From the NCBI GenBank assembly GCA_037903355.1, contig JBAJFE010000055.1, positions 62,001-126,000 on the forward strand: a stretch of DNA of 64,000 nucleotides. Direction: 5' to 3'. The notes under the pieces are model-generated. The model was not told where the DNA came from. It saw nothing but the letters and a program-made list of their open reading frames with translations, and ran no database searches. Of the stretch, positions 24,049 through 39,177 are shown one piece after another (within the stretch, counting starts at the first letter, position 1; each line of letters begins with the position of its first letter). The stretch is from Trichuris trichiura (taxonomy: Eukaryota > Nematoda > Enoplea > Trichinellida > Trichuridae). The translations under genes were made by a program, and so were the position numbers.

Positions 24049-24984
24049 TAAACGCGTGGGCAGACTTCCTGTTTAGTCACACGATTATTTGCCTCTTTTC
24101 CAATACATTCCAACGCTTTAGCGTTGCACAAATTGACGAAATAATATCTTTACACACAGCATACTTGTTGTCTTCGCTCAAGAGAGCCTTATAGTACACT
24201 TCTTGCCATCAACGGTGAATGAAAAACGAAGATAGGCCGTTGCATATCATTTGAGGCAGAACCTCTGCTGCGAATCCTTTTTGTGAACCCAATATCTTCA
24301 AGAACGGCGGCGGAAGGCGGCTACAGTTGTAACAAGTGGCCGCCACTTCTGCACGGCCAACCAGTTTCTGTTAGTCGTGGCATTAGCACTTTCCTCGAGT
24401 CACAGGTGTCGCTGCTGTCCCAAAGGGCGACAGCAAACCCACAATTGCATCTGCTTGCATATCGTCACGGAAAATATCATCAAAGGGTGGCTGAACCGCG
24501 GCAGTATATGAAGCTGTTGGGACAGCTTCACACATCGGTGTGGGACCGCGTTGGGTGTCGGTTAAAGACTCCTGCATATCGTTTGAGGCACAAATGCCGT
24601 TACAGATCCTCTTTGTAGCCACTGCATGTCCACTGAGCGGCCATTTGTAGTGTCAGTACGACTATGCGCCTGTTAGCCATACAGTAACTATGCAATATCT
24701 TAATAAAATACAGGTTCTTATCGTAGGATCGTGACGTCACAGTGAAGAGCTTCGCTTTGAGCACTTCGGAGCACAAGTAGGCTCGAGAGATTGAAAAACA
24801 TTCAATTTTCTTCCGCCATGCCAATATATGGCGCGCTATTTCCAATGCAACGAACCTGCTTCGTTCATCAACGGCGGCATTTCTCCTCAAGCTGACTGAT
24901 TGATTACCAGCAACAGATCAATAGCAGCTTCCTCTGCCGTTTCATATCTATTAGATTAGCGGATATCGTTGCTGGTGCAGTAAA

Positions 24985-25240
24985 GGAAACGGCGACCGCA
25001 GTTGTAACAAGTAGCCGCATCTTCTGCACGGCCATCCAGTTTCTGTTAGTCGTGGGTGTCTGTGCTGTCAGAAAGGAGACAACAAACCCACAAGTCCATC
25101 CGCTTGCATATCGTCACAGAAAGTATCATCAAAGGGTGGTTCAACCGCGGTAGTATATGAAGCTATTGGGACAGCTTTACACATCGGTGTGGGACAGCGT
25201 TGGGCGTCGGTTAAAGACTCCTTCGGTGACAGCTACAACG
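24985..25240. repeat. extra copy of a repeat-internal module
   Basis: Repeats the block at 24290-24560: CAGTTGTAACAAGT, CTTCTGCACGGCCA, CAGTTTCTGTTAGTCGTGG, then ATATGAAGCT(A/G)TTGGGACAGCT and ACATCGGTGTGGGAC. A more diverged version follows copy B at 36311-36520. Confidence 0.7.
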
Positions 25241-25885
25241 GATAATGAGCATCGTATTTGATGGAAACCGCCTTCGGGGAACTGACAGAGCACATGTGAC
25301 GAAACAGACCGAACTGGTGCTGAGCAGGCGAAGAGGAGGTGACAGCCGGCTGACATAACCGAAATTCATTAACAGCAACGTCGTAGACTAGCAAACTCTC
25401 AGCGAATCGCGTTATTTTCTCGCTGGACTGAGATGAGTCAAAGCATGGAAAGCTTTCTCAGCAATCTTCAGCTATGCCGTTGGTGGATGCATATCATTCA
25501 TAAATTAGCGTAATAGAGTGCCATTCACGCAAGCAACAAACGCCATCCGCCTTTCTCAAAAAAAAAAATGGAAACCGTTGCAGCGAGTTCACCAACCACC
25601 GCAGACGTCTAAGCTGACATGGAACACTACCGTAAACACGATTTGCAGGCAGCAAGAAATTTGATGTGCATACAGTTTTGTAATAATGAAAGAGGACGCT
25701 GCGAAACGGCTGCTGCATCCTGTCCAGTTTGACATAATGCATTTTAGCTGAACATGTTTTGGCGCCAATATTCGCCACGAGTTCAAGTTCAATTCTGAGG
25801 TAGCCGTTGCGTTCAGTCCGCTTCACTTCAAGCGTTAACTTTAATTCGTCGATGATGCATGGCAACAAAAAAGTAACTATTTTCT
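25241..25885. other. no recognised gene; minus ORF 25494-25901
   Basis: A 135-codon minus ORF (ELKLTLEVKRTERNGYLRIE in its first part) is open here and may continue the gene-like segment at 25886-26299, but its C-terminal half (poly-Phe, RKADGVCC) looks non-coding. No family recognised. Confidence 0.25.
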
Positions 25886-26299
25886 CTAACCACACAGACA
25901 AAATAAAGTGAACAACTTCCGGCTGAAATTAATTAATTTGCTTAAAAGACGGCCAGCCGATTTGAAAGAAAGCATTGAAAAAATAGCCGAAATTTCAGAC
26001 ACCCTATTTTCTACTTTAGTCGCACGGCGACTGAATACGCGGTGAATAAAGTCGTCACATATTAGTAGGAGTTTTCGACAAGTAATAAACAAAAAGCGTT
26101 ACCTTTTCTGATATCAATCTTGGAATGGAGGACGTCCGAACCTGCAAATCATTAACTTTGCAGGCGTTTCTCTTTGTTCCACCTGAGACAGCAATGAGCA
26201 CAAGTTTCTCAAAAATAGTGGCATTGAGATCTTTTTCTTGCATACCCGAGTATGTTTTCTAAGCGAAAGCACCGCGTAACTGGTCACCTTAGAAAACAA
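25886..26299 (-). pseudogene. diverged paralogous fragment of the unknown gene at 38.4-39.2 kb
   Basis: The minus strand at about 26110-26245 translates as DLNATIFEKLVLI...KRNACKVNDLQVRTS. This parallels NPNETICGKLALKKI...EQKKCRPTNDSQVDS encoded at 38650-38790 plus. DNA identity is clearest over AATGATT(C/T)GCAGGTT. A donor (GAAAAG|GTAACG) follows the segment. Further minus ORF (RATKVENRVSEISAIFSM) lies downstream to 25886. It could be a second family member or a broken copy. Confidence 0.4.
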
Positions 26300-29096
26300 A
26301 TTCCTTCGGGCGAAAAAATGTCTCGGGTGGATGCACCAGTGGGTTTTCCATTGAAATTGCGCTTTCGAGACAGGTAGAACACTGTTGCGTTCTTTAAAAC
26401 GTCATGATCCGTAAGGGTGACTCTTTCTTTTGCTGCTATTCAAGGTTGCCTAAAACAGTTCGCTCCAGAAGGTATTCTTGGCCGTGAGGACGAATGCTGC
26501 AGCTAGTTAACGCGCAAAGCTAAAATGTGCTTAACTGTTTGCCAAATAATACTTTCAAAGTTGGAATAACAGCATGTGTTAGCAAAGTTGTTAAACCGAA
26601 TGAAAGTCTAATAGCAGTAAAGCTATGGCATTAGTAAAATTAAAACAGAATGGAAAATGAAGCGCAGATAAAGCGACACTGCCAAAAATAGAAGCAAAAC
26701 GAAACAGTTGCAGATAACAGCATAAACCCGAACCAGCATTGACCAAGCATGTACGCTAAGTTTCTCATGTTCGATGATACCGTAATACAACTGAAGCCAA
26801 ATTGAGTTAAATATCGGCTAAAAACGTGGTAATTATCTTGCCAACAGTCATTGTCTCCATATTTAAGAAGTCATTTTCAATAACACAATAAAATTTTGCA
26901 TGATAGAAAAATTTTCATTCTCCTTGAAACAAACGTAAAAAATTCAACAATTTCTGCACACACCAGCAAATTTTAGCATTGTGGCAGCTGTATTTTTAAC
27001 CTGTAGGACAGCTTGCGAATGGTAACAACGTACTTCCCGCCTTAACAATTTCAAACACTAAATCAGGGCAAGCGATTGCAGAATTCTTTGGCAAACGTTA
27101 CGTCACCTAATGACTATTTTAAATGCTTAAATGGACATTAAATTCGCGTCGAAATACTGCCTATGTAACGGAATGAGTTTCAGCAAGGGCGGTAGGTCCG
27201 TTATGCTGAGAAGACTTGCACGGCTATTTGCTGAAATTGTGCGATTTAGCGCATAAATTTAGGGCAGCAAAACAGCAGCTTCTTCTGGAACGTAGGTTGG
27301 TTTTCAGAAAATAAATCTTGTCCCTGTCAATTACCACGCCGTCATACTGTAGGTTTTCCGGCCATCAAATTCAGTCTTTATCTCAGTCTAAGCGTAAACG
27401 TTATGTTCGTATATTGGCTTACATTTACATGAAGGTAGAAAAAGAAGGTCAGCATGCTTGCTAGTGAAGGCAGGACTGAATGGATGTATGTTTTGCTTAG
27501 ACGAACCTGCATTTTTCATACGGTCGAGCGGCTAAAATAGTACGCAAGAAATATTCGTTTTTTCATTACCGCAAAAATGAAATTACAGTAACTCATTAAA
27601 ATTTGAAATTTTTTCTTCCAATAGGCATTCGCGGTGTCAAAGAAGCGCCTTGAAAATGAAACAGACTTTTTCGAAGAAACCATAGTTCCGAGAACAACGC
27701 TTAACCGCAAAAGCAAAAGCAAAATGACACCATTTAAAGTGTGAAACTTTGAAATTTCATAAAGAAATTTAAAGAAAAGATCCTGCTCAAAGCTTATTTG
27801 TTCCATCCTACTATGCCCATTGCAAAGCGAAGTTAAGAACAACATGATGTGCATTTAAATGAACAGCTTGTTAGCAGACGGTAAATGAAGTTCTGACCAA
27901 AATAACAGCCGTTTAGCTGTATTACCCCGTATGGCACAGATCGCGGTGGCAGTTCATTATTCTACAAAAGATCGACGACGAATTATGCCGCTTCTTTTAC
28001 TACACTGCTGCCAAAGATATTTACAATTCCAAACACGTGAAAGCGGAAAAGAGAAAAAAACGATTAATCTTTTCGAAGATACCTATATTCATTCCAACTA
28101 AGCGGCCGTTGGATATAAGAAAGCTGTCATTGACGTAACTAAGCTTATACTTAAGTTTTTGCAAGCACTACTAGGCACTGGGTAAGCCTGTTCGTCGCTC
28201 AGTTACGCGAGTCAAATTCTGTGCGTCAAAGCATGCTAGCGTCAAACCGTGGTTAACTATTTGAACAACTTTAAAGCTCCCGATTTTTTCCTGCCTGCAA
28301 ATCAGTTAGAAAGTACGATATTCACATAAACTGCTTCGGCGTTTAGCGTTTGTTCAGACTTGGACAGTAAAGCACGAAGAGTTCGTGAAAACAGCTTGAG
28401 AAGTGGCCAGCCTTCGCCGCACGCGGGACAGATGGGCTAAATCTGCTTGATTGAGACGACCGTTGGGATGCGTAAAAGACTAAACATTGCTTAGCGATAA
28501 GTAATTATTAAAATCAAAGCATTATTTTTCAAAGTACGTCCATGCCATGAGCTCACTGGCGTTTACAAGAATAATGAACTTTGAGGCAAAATAAACATGA
28601 AAGCGCGAAAAGATAACAAAGCTTAAACCAATTCTTGATATTACCAAGACGTTAGACGGTAAAGTAACCGATTATTTGAGGCCGGCCATAGTTTTTAACT
28701 AACAAACTTGATTTCTGTTCTGTCTACAGTACCCAACAGGCGAATACCCTTAAAAAACTATAAAAACAATAAAATAAGGCTGTCCACAGTTTTAGAAATT
28801 TTTTTCTTGCAGTGATGCTGTCCAGAGAGCATTTTTAAATTATACGTGCATATACGTGCACTCATTTATTTATGTTTATATTTCGCTGATAAAAAAAACG
28901 GTAATTTCCGAAGAAGTTTTATGGCGACAATGAAACTGCCGTTTTTATTAATGAAACCACGCAACCGTAATGTTCATCAGCGCACACACGTTTATTGTCT
29001 ACTTTGAGCATGTTAAAACCGAAATGCTGAGCGGAAAAACCAGATGAATTCGTGGCGACTACACTTTGGGATTTAACGTTTCTACTAGCTAAATAC
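26300..29096. other. repeat-bearing intergenic DNA, no recognised gene
   Basis: AT-rich. A 112-codon minus ORF (27516-27854) resembles nothing I know. Parts of 27340-27890 are related to segments at 30238-30440 and 32265-32545 (dispersed repeat). Confidence 0.35.
27340..27545. repeat. dispersed foldback-like repeat, copy 1
   Basis: Begins CATACTGTAGGTTTTCCGGC and ends near CCTGCATTTTTCATACGGTC. The same start and end motifs, about 200 bp apart, occur at 30241-30425 and, more diverged, at 32280-32430. The interior has TAAGCGTAAAC..TTGGCTTACATTTAC, a degraded version of the palindrome in copy 2. Confidence 0.5.
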
Positions 29097-29137
29097 GTAT
29101 TACCGAAAGAGAAGAAGAGCGACTCTTTCGGTAATAC
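29097..29137. repeat. 15-bp perfect hairpin downstream of KAT5
   Basis: GTATTACCGAAAGAG (29097-29111), 11-nt loop, CTCTTTCGGTAATAC (29123-29137). It lies 85-125 nt beyond the KAT5 stop codon, in the likely 3' UTR. Confidence 0.85.
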
Positions 29138-29221
29138 TGTTTTTAAAAAATGGCGGGAAAAAATAAGGCAAAATTCGTATTCTGAAACACCAGGTGATTA
29201 GAAGAAGGCTTCACGCTTTGC

Positions 29222-31257
<2,036 letters not shown>

Positions 31258-31440
31258 CTGAAAAAAGCAAAACAAATTAAGCGGTTTAAATTAAATCTAA
31301 AAAACCAAGTGAAAAAGTAGGTTCAACGTACAGCAATTTTCACCCAATTCTTCCCACCTTACTTATCCTTAGGCGGGTGTGTAAAAATTCTAATAACTAA
31401 TGCTGTTTTTTTAATTAAAACTTCTCTTCGTATAGCTATC

Positions 31441-31933
31441 ATGCGCGGAGGCGTGAAGACTGCCGGTTTGACAGTACTACTTACTCCATTGGTTGATTAC
31501 TTCCATAAAGGCTTTATAACGAATTCCTTCGAGGTACGTAATTTTTCCTAGCTTGACAGACATGACCAAAAAGCCTGTATTCGGTGACTAGTATAGTGCA
31601 ACAACTGATACGAACCCGATTAGAACAATAAAAAACGTGATGGGATACTGTGAATAATATGATTTTAAGGTTGTATTCACTTCCAATGCAGAAGAGGCTT
31701 TTTGCTTTCCGTGTCTAGTTGAAAACCCGTGATCGGATATCGCTGCAACTATTGCAATCCAGAAGCGCCTGGTCGCTAAAGTGCTTTAAACCCGTTGGTT
31801 CGACAATGCAAATACTTTTAATGTTTTCCAGACTACTGGCCCGCTACGAAATATCCGCGAGACAAAATTCGACTACTTAAAGGCTAACGTTGATGCCGCT
31901 ATGTTCGTTGACGACGGGACTAAGAAGTTTTGA
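31441..31933 (+). CDS. small two-exon protein, function unknown
   Basis: Exon 1, 31441-31533 (ATG to GAG|GTACGT), encodes MRGGVKTAGLTVLLTPLVDY and then FHKGFITNSFE. Exon 2, 31832-31933, after TTTTCCAG, encodes TTGPLRNIRETKFDYLKANV and then DAAMFVDDGTKKF before TGA. It gives 64 residues with the phases matching. A hydrophobic stretch near residues 8-20 and a basic start would suit a small inner-membrane or mitochondrial protein (cytochrome c oxidase 6c-like size), but I see no firm homology. It is divergent from KAT5, with 183 bp between its ATG and the last KAT5 exon found, so the two may share a promoter. Confidence 0.5.
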
Positions 31934-33808
31934 AAGTTCCGAGAGAGATTTTATCGTTCGATTTTCCCGCTTCGCCTAGTAAACCATTCAATCATTCTTT
32001 GGTTGGAAATTGCTTCGTGTGATTGCAGATATGTTGAAAAGTGCAAACCGGGTATACTTCCGGTGATTTACAAAAAAACTAAATTTTTCTTCTTCGAATA
32101 TTACAAGTTGTTCTATTCAGTAGAACCCTCGACACCTCCTCGGAAGTATTAGTGCTTTTATGGCGTAGGGACATTCGCCGCCTGTGAAGAATAAACGTAT
32201 TTCGCTGCTGCTTTTTCTTTCTTTTTCCTTCCTGTAACTTCACTGCGCAGACGAACATGGCGCGACTTGTCTATCAGGCAGACTGTAAGCTTCACGGCCT
32301 TCCTGATATGCCCTTACCTAAGCGCAAGTAAAAATACATACTCTATGTCCAGGTTTAGGCACAGGAAAAAGCAAAACAGGAAAGACGGGTTGACTGCCAG
32401 GTTGGAACCTGCATTTTTTGGGTTACGGTATGGCAATAGGGCGCCTAACAGTCAAAATTCATTATATCTGCTCGAAATGGGTGCAACAACATTTTATTCG
32501 CTTAGAATTTCGTCAGTTGAGCCATTGTTAATGTGCATTTGAATGAATGCCGAAAATAAATCGAATTTTCCTCATATTTCCACGGAAACTTGTCATAGGT
32601 CAAATCGGCGCCAGAGGAATCTGAAAAGTTTTGTCGTCTTCCTATTCTTCTTTAAGTCGTTTACTACTCCAAAGTTCAATGGTCGGTCTCCGGTAAAACT
32701 AATAATCTCTTTAGGAGAGTCATCTATAAATTTCGGCCTCACAGAACATAACCTTATTTGTAGGCAAGCTTTTGTGCTTTCGTGCATTCATTGAGTGCAC
32801 TCTTCTTATTATTATTATTGCCTTGAACTGCTACTTCAAAAGGAGCCTGTTTATCTAATGTCACTTCTTATTTAAAAGTCACTATTGACGCCTTCATTGC
32901 AAATGGCTTTATGCGATACTGTACTATACAATGCATAATAAAGCAGATTTAAAAGTATTCAACGTTCTAAATGCCAAAATAATATTTGTATGAGCTGTCG
33001 GTTGCGATTTTTTTCCTACAACGTTGCTTGATCTACGTTTAGGCATAGCGCCAGACGACGTTTCTTGTTGGTACTTAAAGTTCCTGACGTCACATTGGCG
33101 ATTGGCCAAATCGCTCACACAAATACGCGGTGGAACAATTAAAATTTGACAATTGCTCTGTAATTGATTTGCAGGTACCAAAGAATTCCCTTTTCGCGCA
33201 CCTTTAAGGTAACGAACCAGGAGGCTTTATTTTTAGCTCTTTATCCGAGATGAGTTGTCCAGACCATTATGAACTGCGCATATTCTCATTTGACAAAGTG
33301 TTTTAACTTGCCACCTTTCGCCATTAGCGTGTTTCGACTTTGAACAACCTTTTGCCGATGCGGTTTTGGCACCAACAGACCTTTGACGCTTCACTATAAC
33401 GACGCGTTGGGGTTTGTGTCCGAGTTACGACTTGGGCTAACAGTTCTTAGCAACTACGTATCAATGCAGCCAAGATTAACGCTCAGCTATATATTGCTAT
33501 AGAACAGCTGAAATTGTGTGCTCAAATTCTCAATCTCAGAAACTATTTTTTGCTAGTTACATACTCAGCTCAAAAATTGCCGCTTCAAATGACCGCAATC
33601 CCACAAAACAAAAAACACTGTTAGTAGACGCTGTTCCGGCTAAACATGAAATTATTTACAGTTGCAGAATCACTCAGCCAGAAAATACCTTTTATTTATA
33701 GAATGCACGCTTATAAGGCTTTCAATCGATAAGTCAGATATAGGTGAGTGACTTGAAGGGAAGCGGTAACAACAAAATAAGACTATTCTACGGGTGCGCG
33801 TACGCTAC
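31934..33808. other. no recognised gene; dispersed repeat near 32265-32545
   Basis: Short ORFs on both strands without similarity. The part 32280-32430 is a diverged third copy of the foldback-like repeat (GACTGTAAGCTTCACGGCC, CTTACCTAAGCGCAAG, AACCTGCATTTTTTGGGTTACGG). TGTGCATTTGAATGAA at about 32532 recalls TGTGCATTTAAATGAA at 27848. Confidence 0.4.
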
Positions 33809-36342
33809 CGAGTCAACCTGAAATTCATATGACTTTTTCAAAAATAGGTTTCTTCTTTTCTCCTCTCTTCTTCTCATCCGCTGATTCACCAATAAAAATG
33901 CCATCGAAAGGATATTGCATTAATTCAGTAAATAACTGAGTTGAAAGCGTCACAGAGAAGTCGAAAGGAGTGTTTTGATAAACTTGATGCTGACGTCATC
34001 TGAGAAATGGCACACGATAGTGCATCTTGCATATCATCTGCCGCAAACATAAACGTTTCATATCCTTTCGACGTTCGGGCGATTAGACGCCTCCAACATT
34101 TGCATAGGAACAGAAGGACCTCCGTTCTATCATCAGAATATTCCCGAACATTGAGGCGCGAAGTTGAACTTGGTCGCCGAATTATATCTTCTTATTCAGG
34201 CGATACTCCGCCAGTAAAGCGGCCGTGCGCCGTATTAAGATTCTACTGATACAACTGATGGTGACGCCATCTAAGAAATGCCACACCACAGTGCATCTTA
34301 CATATCATCTGCCACAGACATAAATGTTTCATATCGTTTCGATCTTCACGTGATTAGGCGCCTCCAACATTAACATATGAACAAGACCTCCATTCTCTCA
34401 TTAGAAAGGTCGCGAACATTGTTTTACGGAGTTGGACGTGGTCGCCTAATTTGATTCTTCTTATTCAGGCGATACTCCGCCAGCAATTCATGCTTGGCTC
34501 TGCGCAGTATCATATGCACCTATGATTAATGGTAAAGTGCCCATGCACCGATATACGGTGCACGGGCGGATGATGCTGCCATACTTCGGGCAATATCGTC
34601 GTTAGAAACCGCGGGGACAGCAATATCTTTAAAAGGGAATGTCCCTCTCTCTCTCTGGTTTCTACTATTCCAAAATTCATTGGTGGCATTGCAATAATGG
34701 AATAGTACAACTGCGCAGCTCCTTTAAGGCAAATATCGTTTGACAAAAGCGTCGGGAAATCTTCGAACGGCTCATACAATATCGTCTCACATCTTTTTCC
34801 ATAACAGCCTTTCTTCACCGTGTAACTCGCTGTCCATTAACGGTTACTGCTATAGATATTTGCCGCGTCCAGCTCATGACCCGCCAACAGGACAATGGGT
34901 GTCTCTCGCCGGGAAAGTCTTCATGGTTACACGCCATTCCATCAGACCAACTTCGGCAGAGACCTCAGCTGTCAGCTCTATCTTGAGCAGTCGAGTTTTG
35001 GTCCCACCTCGTCAGTTGAACAGAGTGACGAGTCGCCAGTCGACCTTTTGCGACGGAGACACGCCAACAAATGAGCGACAGCGAGCAAACAAACCATAAA
35101 TGGGAGTCCACCGTTGAACAAGACTCATTTTAAACTTTCTTCATCCCTGCGACTCGGCTATCTTTCTTCTATGCTTTTCGTTGTCGCCTGTCTTCTTTTC
35201 TTATCACCACTACTCTTCCGCGCTGTCTGCTTTGTTCGCGCCCAACCTTTTTGTTCACTGTACATTCGATTCACCAACGCGAAACGACGCATCGTCGAGC
35301 AGGAGTTAACTTTGCCCAAGTGTTCACCCAACGCGACGAGCATCGATCGTTCCGATAAAACCAAACGATTACTCACTAAACGCGTGGGCAGACTTCCTGT
35401 TTAGTCACACGATTATTTGCCTCTTTTCCAATACATTCCAACGCTTTAGCGTTGTACAATCTGACCAAATAATATCTTTACAGACAGCATACTTGTTGTC
35501 TTCGCTCAAGAGAGCCTTATAGAACACTTCTTGCCATCAACGGAGAATGAAAAACGAAGAAAGGCCGTTGCATATCATTTGAGGCAGAACCTCTGCTGCG
35601 AATCCTTTTTGTGAACTCAATATCTTCCAGAACGGCGACGGAAGGCGGCCACAGTTGTAACAAGTGGCCGCCTCTTCTGCACGGCCAACCGATTTCTGTT
35701 ACTCGTGGCATTACCACTTTCCTCGAGTCACAGGTGCCGCTGCTGTCCCAAAGGGTGACAGCAAACCCACAATTGCATCTGCTTGCATATCGTCACGGAA
35801 AATATCATCAAACGGTGGCCCAACCGCGGTAGTATATGAAGCTGTTGGGACAGCTTCACACATCGGTGTGGGACCGCGTTGAGTGTCGGTTAAAGACTCC
35901 TGCATATCGTTTGAGGCAGAAATGCCGTTACAGATCTTCTTTGTGGCTATTGCATGTCCATTGAGCGGCCATTTGTAGCGTCAGTACGACTGTGCGCCTG
36001 TTAGCCATACAGTAACTATGCAATATCTTAATAAAATGCAGGTTCTTATCGTCGGATCGTGACTTCACAGTGAAGAGCTTCGCCTTGAGCACTTCGGAGC
36101 ACAAGTAGGCTCGACTGGTTGAAGAACATTTAACTTTCCTCGGGCATGCCAATATATAGCCCGCTATTTCCAATGCAACGAACCTGCTTCGTTCATCAAC
36201 GGCGGCATTTCTCCTCAAGCTGACTGATTGATTACCAGCAACAGATCAATAGCAGCTTCCTCTGCCGTTTCATATCTATTACATTAGCGGATATCGCCGC
36301 TGGTGCAGTAAAGGAAACGGCGGCCACAGTTGTAACAAGTGT
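33809..36342. mobile_element. 2.5-kb dispersed repeat, copy B
   Basis: Colinear with copy A at 22440-25012 (see there), in the same orientation. Similarity starts near AGTCAACCTGAAATTCA and stops shortly after CACAGTTGTAACAAGT. It contains the two-subunit left part, the conserved 119-codon plus ORF (34740-35099), the H3-tail ORF on the minus strand, and the TGGGACAGCTTCACACATCG module. It lacks ~45 bp present in copy A. No target-site duplication could be proposed. Confidence 0.85.
35158..35376 (-). pseudogene. histone H3 tail-like ORF, copy B
   Basis: A 72-codon minus ORF ending in ARTKQTARKSSGDKK and then RRQATTKSIEER. The first ten residues are identical to mature histone H3, then S-G-x-K and R-Q..AT.K track the H3 pattern before TAG at 35158. 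Relative to copy A there is one 3-bp in-frame indel, so the ORF is kept open in both copies. As in copy A the codon before the H3 Ala is TGG, not ATG. The globular domain is absent. Confidence 0.65.
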
Positions 36343-38449
36343 CGCGCTTCTCCACGACTGGCAAGGTTCTATTTGTCTGAGCACTGCCACTTTCTTCGGG
36401 TGGACGTTTACTGCACGCAGTGCGTAGACATATCGTTGCGAAAAGCGGAATGCGAAGGTGATGTAACACCAGCGCTTTATGAAGTCGTTAGAACAACTTC
36501 ACACCTCAGCACTGGGTTACCCTTGAAGCAGTAGATAGCGGCGAAAAAGTTTACAGTAATATCTTCGTTAAAAATTGGATTCGCAGGTATGCTTTTCACG
36601 ATGGTCTAGCTTGATCAAGTTAATGAGTGCACTGCGCCAATTGCAGAGTAAAAGCAATCTCGTCTGGGAGAGAAGTATTTTCGCACAGGGCACACTTGGG
36701 GGTTCATTCAAATATCGTTAAAGTAGCCGTTCTTCTTACCTCAACGTGTACGGTTCGGTAGTAAGAGCGGATCCGTAACAAATCTGTAGCATTGCGATAA
36801 GGAGGGAATAGTAATCCAGGCAGCCCGGTGATGGTTTGACAGGTCATCATTATCTTCGTACGGGCCAGCCGTGAGCTATCGCGTACGACGTTGCATGAAG
36901 ACTGTTTCTGAAGTAATGAATCCCATAGCACTGTGCCATCCATACCTCAGCAGCACTGAATTCCATTGTAACAAGCGGGAGAATACGTGAGCAGGAGAGA
37001 GAAACAGAGAGACTGAACCACATCAGATGCAAAACCAGCTCAACAATAACGACGTGTCTCGTTTCTATGCGCCCTACTGTCGTGCAATCCGATACGCAGG
37101 TTCTCTCTTACGCAACGTTCTTCACTATTGTCATAACCAACAAACGCTATGCACTTATGCTAATGCAGAAAATAATTATGATGTTTTAACATATTCCCGT
37201 GGGTACTTCAGCGAAATTAGAATGCTGAACCAACTGAGGGCATTCTGCGTTTCTTAAATGATCTGCAGGTAAAGTCAATTCGGTAGACGTGTAGTCTTCA
37301 ACTTAGTTGTCGTAATATGACGTACGCATGTTGCAGCGTAGAATATAATTACCGTGATTGAGCTGCAGCTTGGATTACGCGGTCAAGAGGGACGCAAATG
37401 TATCACGCTGGTTTGTCAAGCTATTTAGCCGAGTTTTGATCAGCAGATTGAGCTGACCAATAAAAGCTGGGGCAGTCTTGCCGTTGTTGTTTTTGTTTAA
37501 TGTTACGACTGGCTTGCAGTCGAGATGACACGTTAGTGCTCGCGATTATTACTACAGAAGAATTATGGAATAATTTGACAAACGAATGTAATGTAATTTC
37601 ACCGAAGCGGTAGAGTAAAACGTGCATTTTTTGAGAGATAAATAGTGCAAGTCTGTTAGCGCCTGAACATCTAAGATGAAGCATATTCGTTTATGAACCT
37701 GAACATCGTTTTTACTGTATGTTGCCGGGCGGCATAATGCGAGAAGTTTAAGTAGAAAGACCTCCTTCGCTTTAACCGTGTAGCTAGAATTGCGCGATCA
37801 GAAACTCAACGACGGAACAAATATTTTTAGTGTTAACTGTCTTATCTTTCTTGCGCGTGCTGTTTCAAATGGAAGAGCGTTTCTTGCTTACAATTACAAT
37901 AGATTTATTAACCAAAGTAGGAATACCTATTAGCAAGGCTTTTTTAATGCAACAGACTAATAGTTTCATTTAGTTTCCCCTTGTTTTGCCGTACGGTAAC
38001 TTCGTACGTGAAGATCACTACTGACGAAGTTTTACCCATACTTGAATTAAGAGGACTTATCTGTGTATTATACCGTCCAGAGAATTGATTTACTTAGCTT
38101 TTTAGCTTTGCTAGCGTTGCTTTGTTAGAGTTCGACTCCTCAACAGTTGTTCTATTCTTGTTTAAGTGTTTCTAATTTCCCGAACGTTTTTTTCGGTATT
38201 ATAATGAACTCCGTTGGGCGTAGTTGTTACAACAAAATCCTTATTTGGTTATGGTTTTAGTACTTCTAAATTAAGTTTTGTTTTGGTAGTTTTGTTGGCT
38301 TTCCGCTTCAAGCATAACAAAGCAGACGGATAAACTTAAGCTCGTTATGTTGCTTAGCTGCAGTTCCTACTTTCAGCAGCAAGAATACTCCGCAAAACGA
38401 AGTTTATTTCAACTAACGTAGCGTGCCATCGGACCAAAAGGCTTTGCTT
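36343..38449. other. no recognised gene
   Basis: Begins with a diverged version of the repeat module (36343-36530). The rest has short ORFs only (for example 36704-36943 and 37421-37684, minus) with no similarity. Confidence 0.35.
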
Positions 38450-39177
38450 ATGGATCAAAACGACTTGAGCAAGAAAACGATGATTGGTCTGTCGCGCAAA
38501 CGTCGATTCATTGAAAAAAACCCCGTAGATGTTGTTCAAAACCTGTCGGCCCAACCTCCCGACGTACGCTTTTCTCCATTGATTATTTTCGTTGAATTTT
38601 TCTTTTCTTTCCTAGATACCCGATTGGTTAAATTTCGCGTACGAAACGTACTCGAATGTGGAAGAAAACAATCCCAACGAGACTATATGCGGCAAGCTAG
38701 CGTTAAAAAAAATTAGCTTCTTATTGTCTCGGATGGAACAAAAGAAATGCCGTCCAACTAATGATTCGCAGGTTGACTCAGTATCCGCGCCAGTTCATAC
38801 GAGCAGCGGTAGCACTTTTACTTTTGCAATTATTGAAAGCGTATCCTAATATTAGTTCCTCTCTTTATGAAGCGTCTAGTTGCGATTCGGACATTCTCGA
38901 AGGCATTCTTCGTAAGGAAGGTATGAATGCCTTAATCCGTTCTTTTGAGCGAGAAATTTCGCGCCAACGTACAAAGGTGATATATATTCTCTTTATTGTC
39001 GGTTGGCCGCTTGTACATGTCGTTCTCTATAGGCTCTCCGCAATGCAACGGGTGAAGAAAAGTCGAAACAGAGCGAGAATCGGTTCCAGTCACCGTTTTA
39101 GCACTCTCATACCAATGTCACTTTATCAAAGCTCAGAAGTCACTATTCCCCCAGCACGCTCTATTTCGGTTATGTAA
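38450..39177 (+). CDS. unknown gene, at least two exons, possible C-terminal membrane segment
   Basis: Exon 1 from ATG 38450 to 38563 (PPD|GTACGC) encodes a basic start (MDQNDLSKKTMIGLSRKRRF). Exon 2 begins 38616 after TTTCCTAG: IPDWLNFAYETYSNVEENNP, then ETICGKLALKKISFLLSRME. In that frame it stops (TAA) at 38850. In another frame a 138-codon ORF (38761-39177) overlaps it: MIRRLTQYPRQFIRAAVALL, a 19-residue hydrophobic stretch KVIYILFIVGWPLVHVVLY, then a basic tail. An unseen intron probably joins exon 2 to that second frame. I recognise no family. A related fragment exists at 25.9-26.3 kb, minus. Confidence 0.45.

Larger units (their letters stand above)
22440..25012. mobile_element. 2.5-kb dispersed repeat, copy A
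   Basis: Direct repeat of 33809-36342: the two copies run colinear for about 2.5 kb, with stretches over 95% identical (for example 23415-23774 against 34740-35099, whose 119-codon plus ORFs differ at two residues). The left part holds two tandem ~320-bp subunits starting GACGTCATCTGAGAAATGGC (22620 and 22940). Downstream, a module beginning CAGTTGTAACAAGT... occurs at about 24315 and again at about 24998. No terminal inverted repeat, LTR or transposase was identified, so it is a non-autonomous or unclassified repeat. Copy A has ~45 bp near 22860-22905 missing from copy B. Confidence 0.85.
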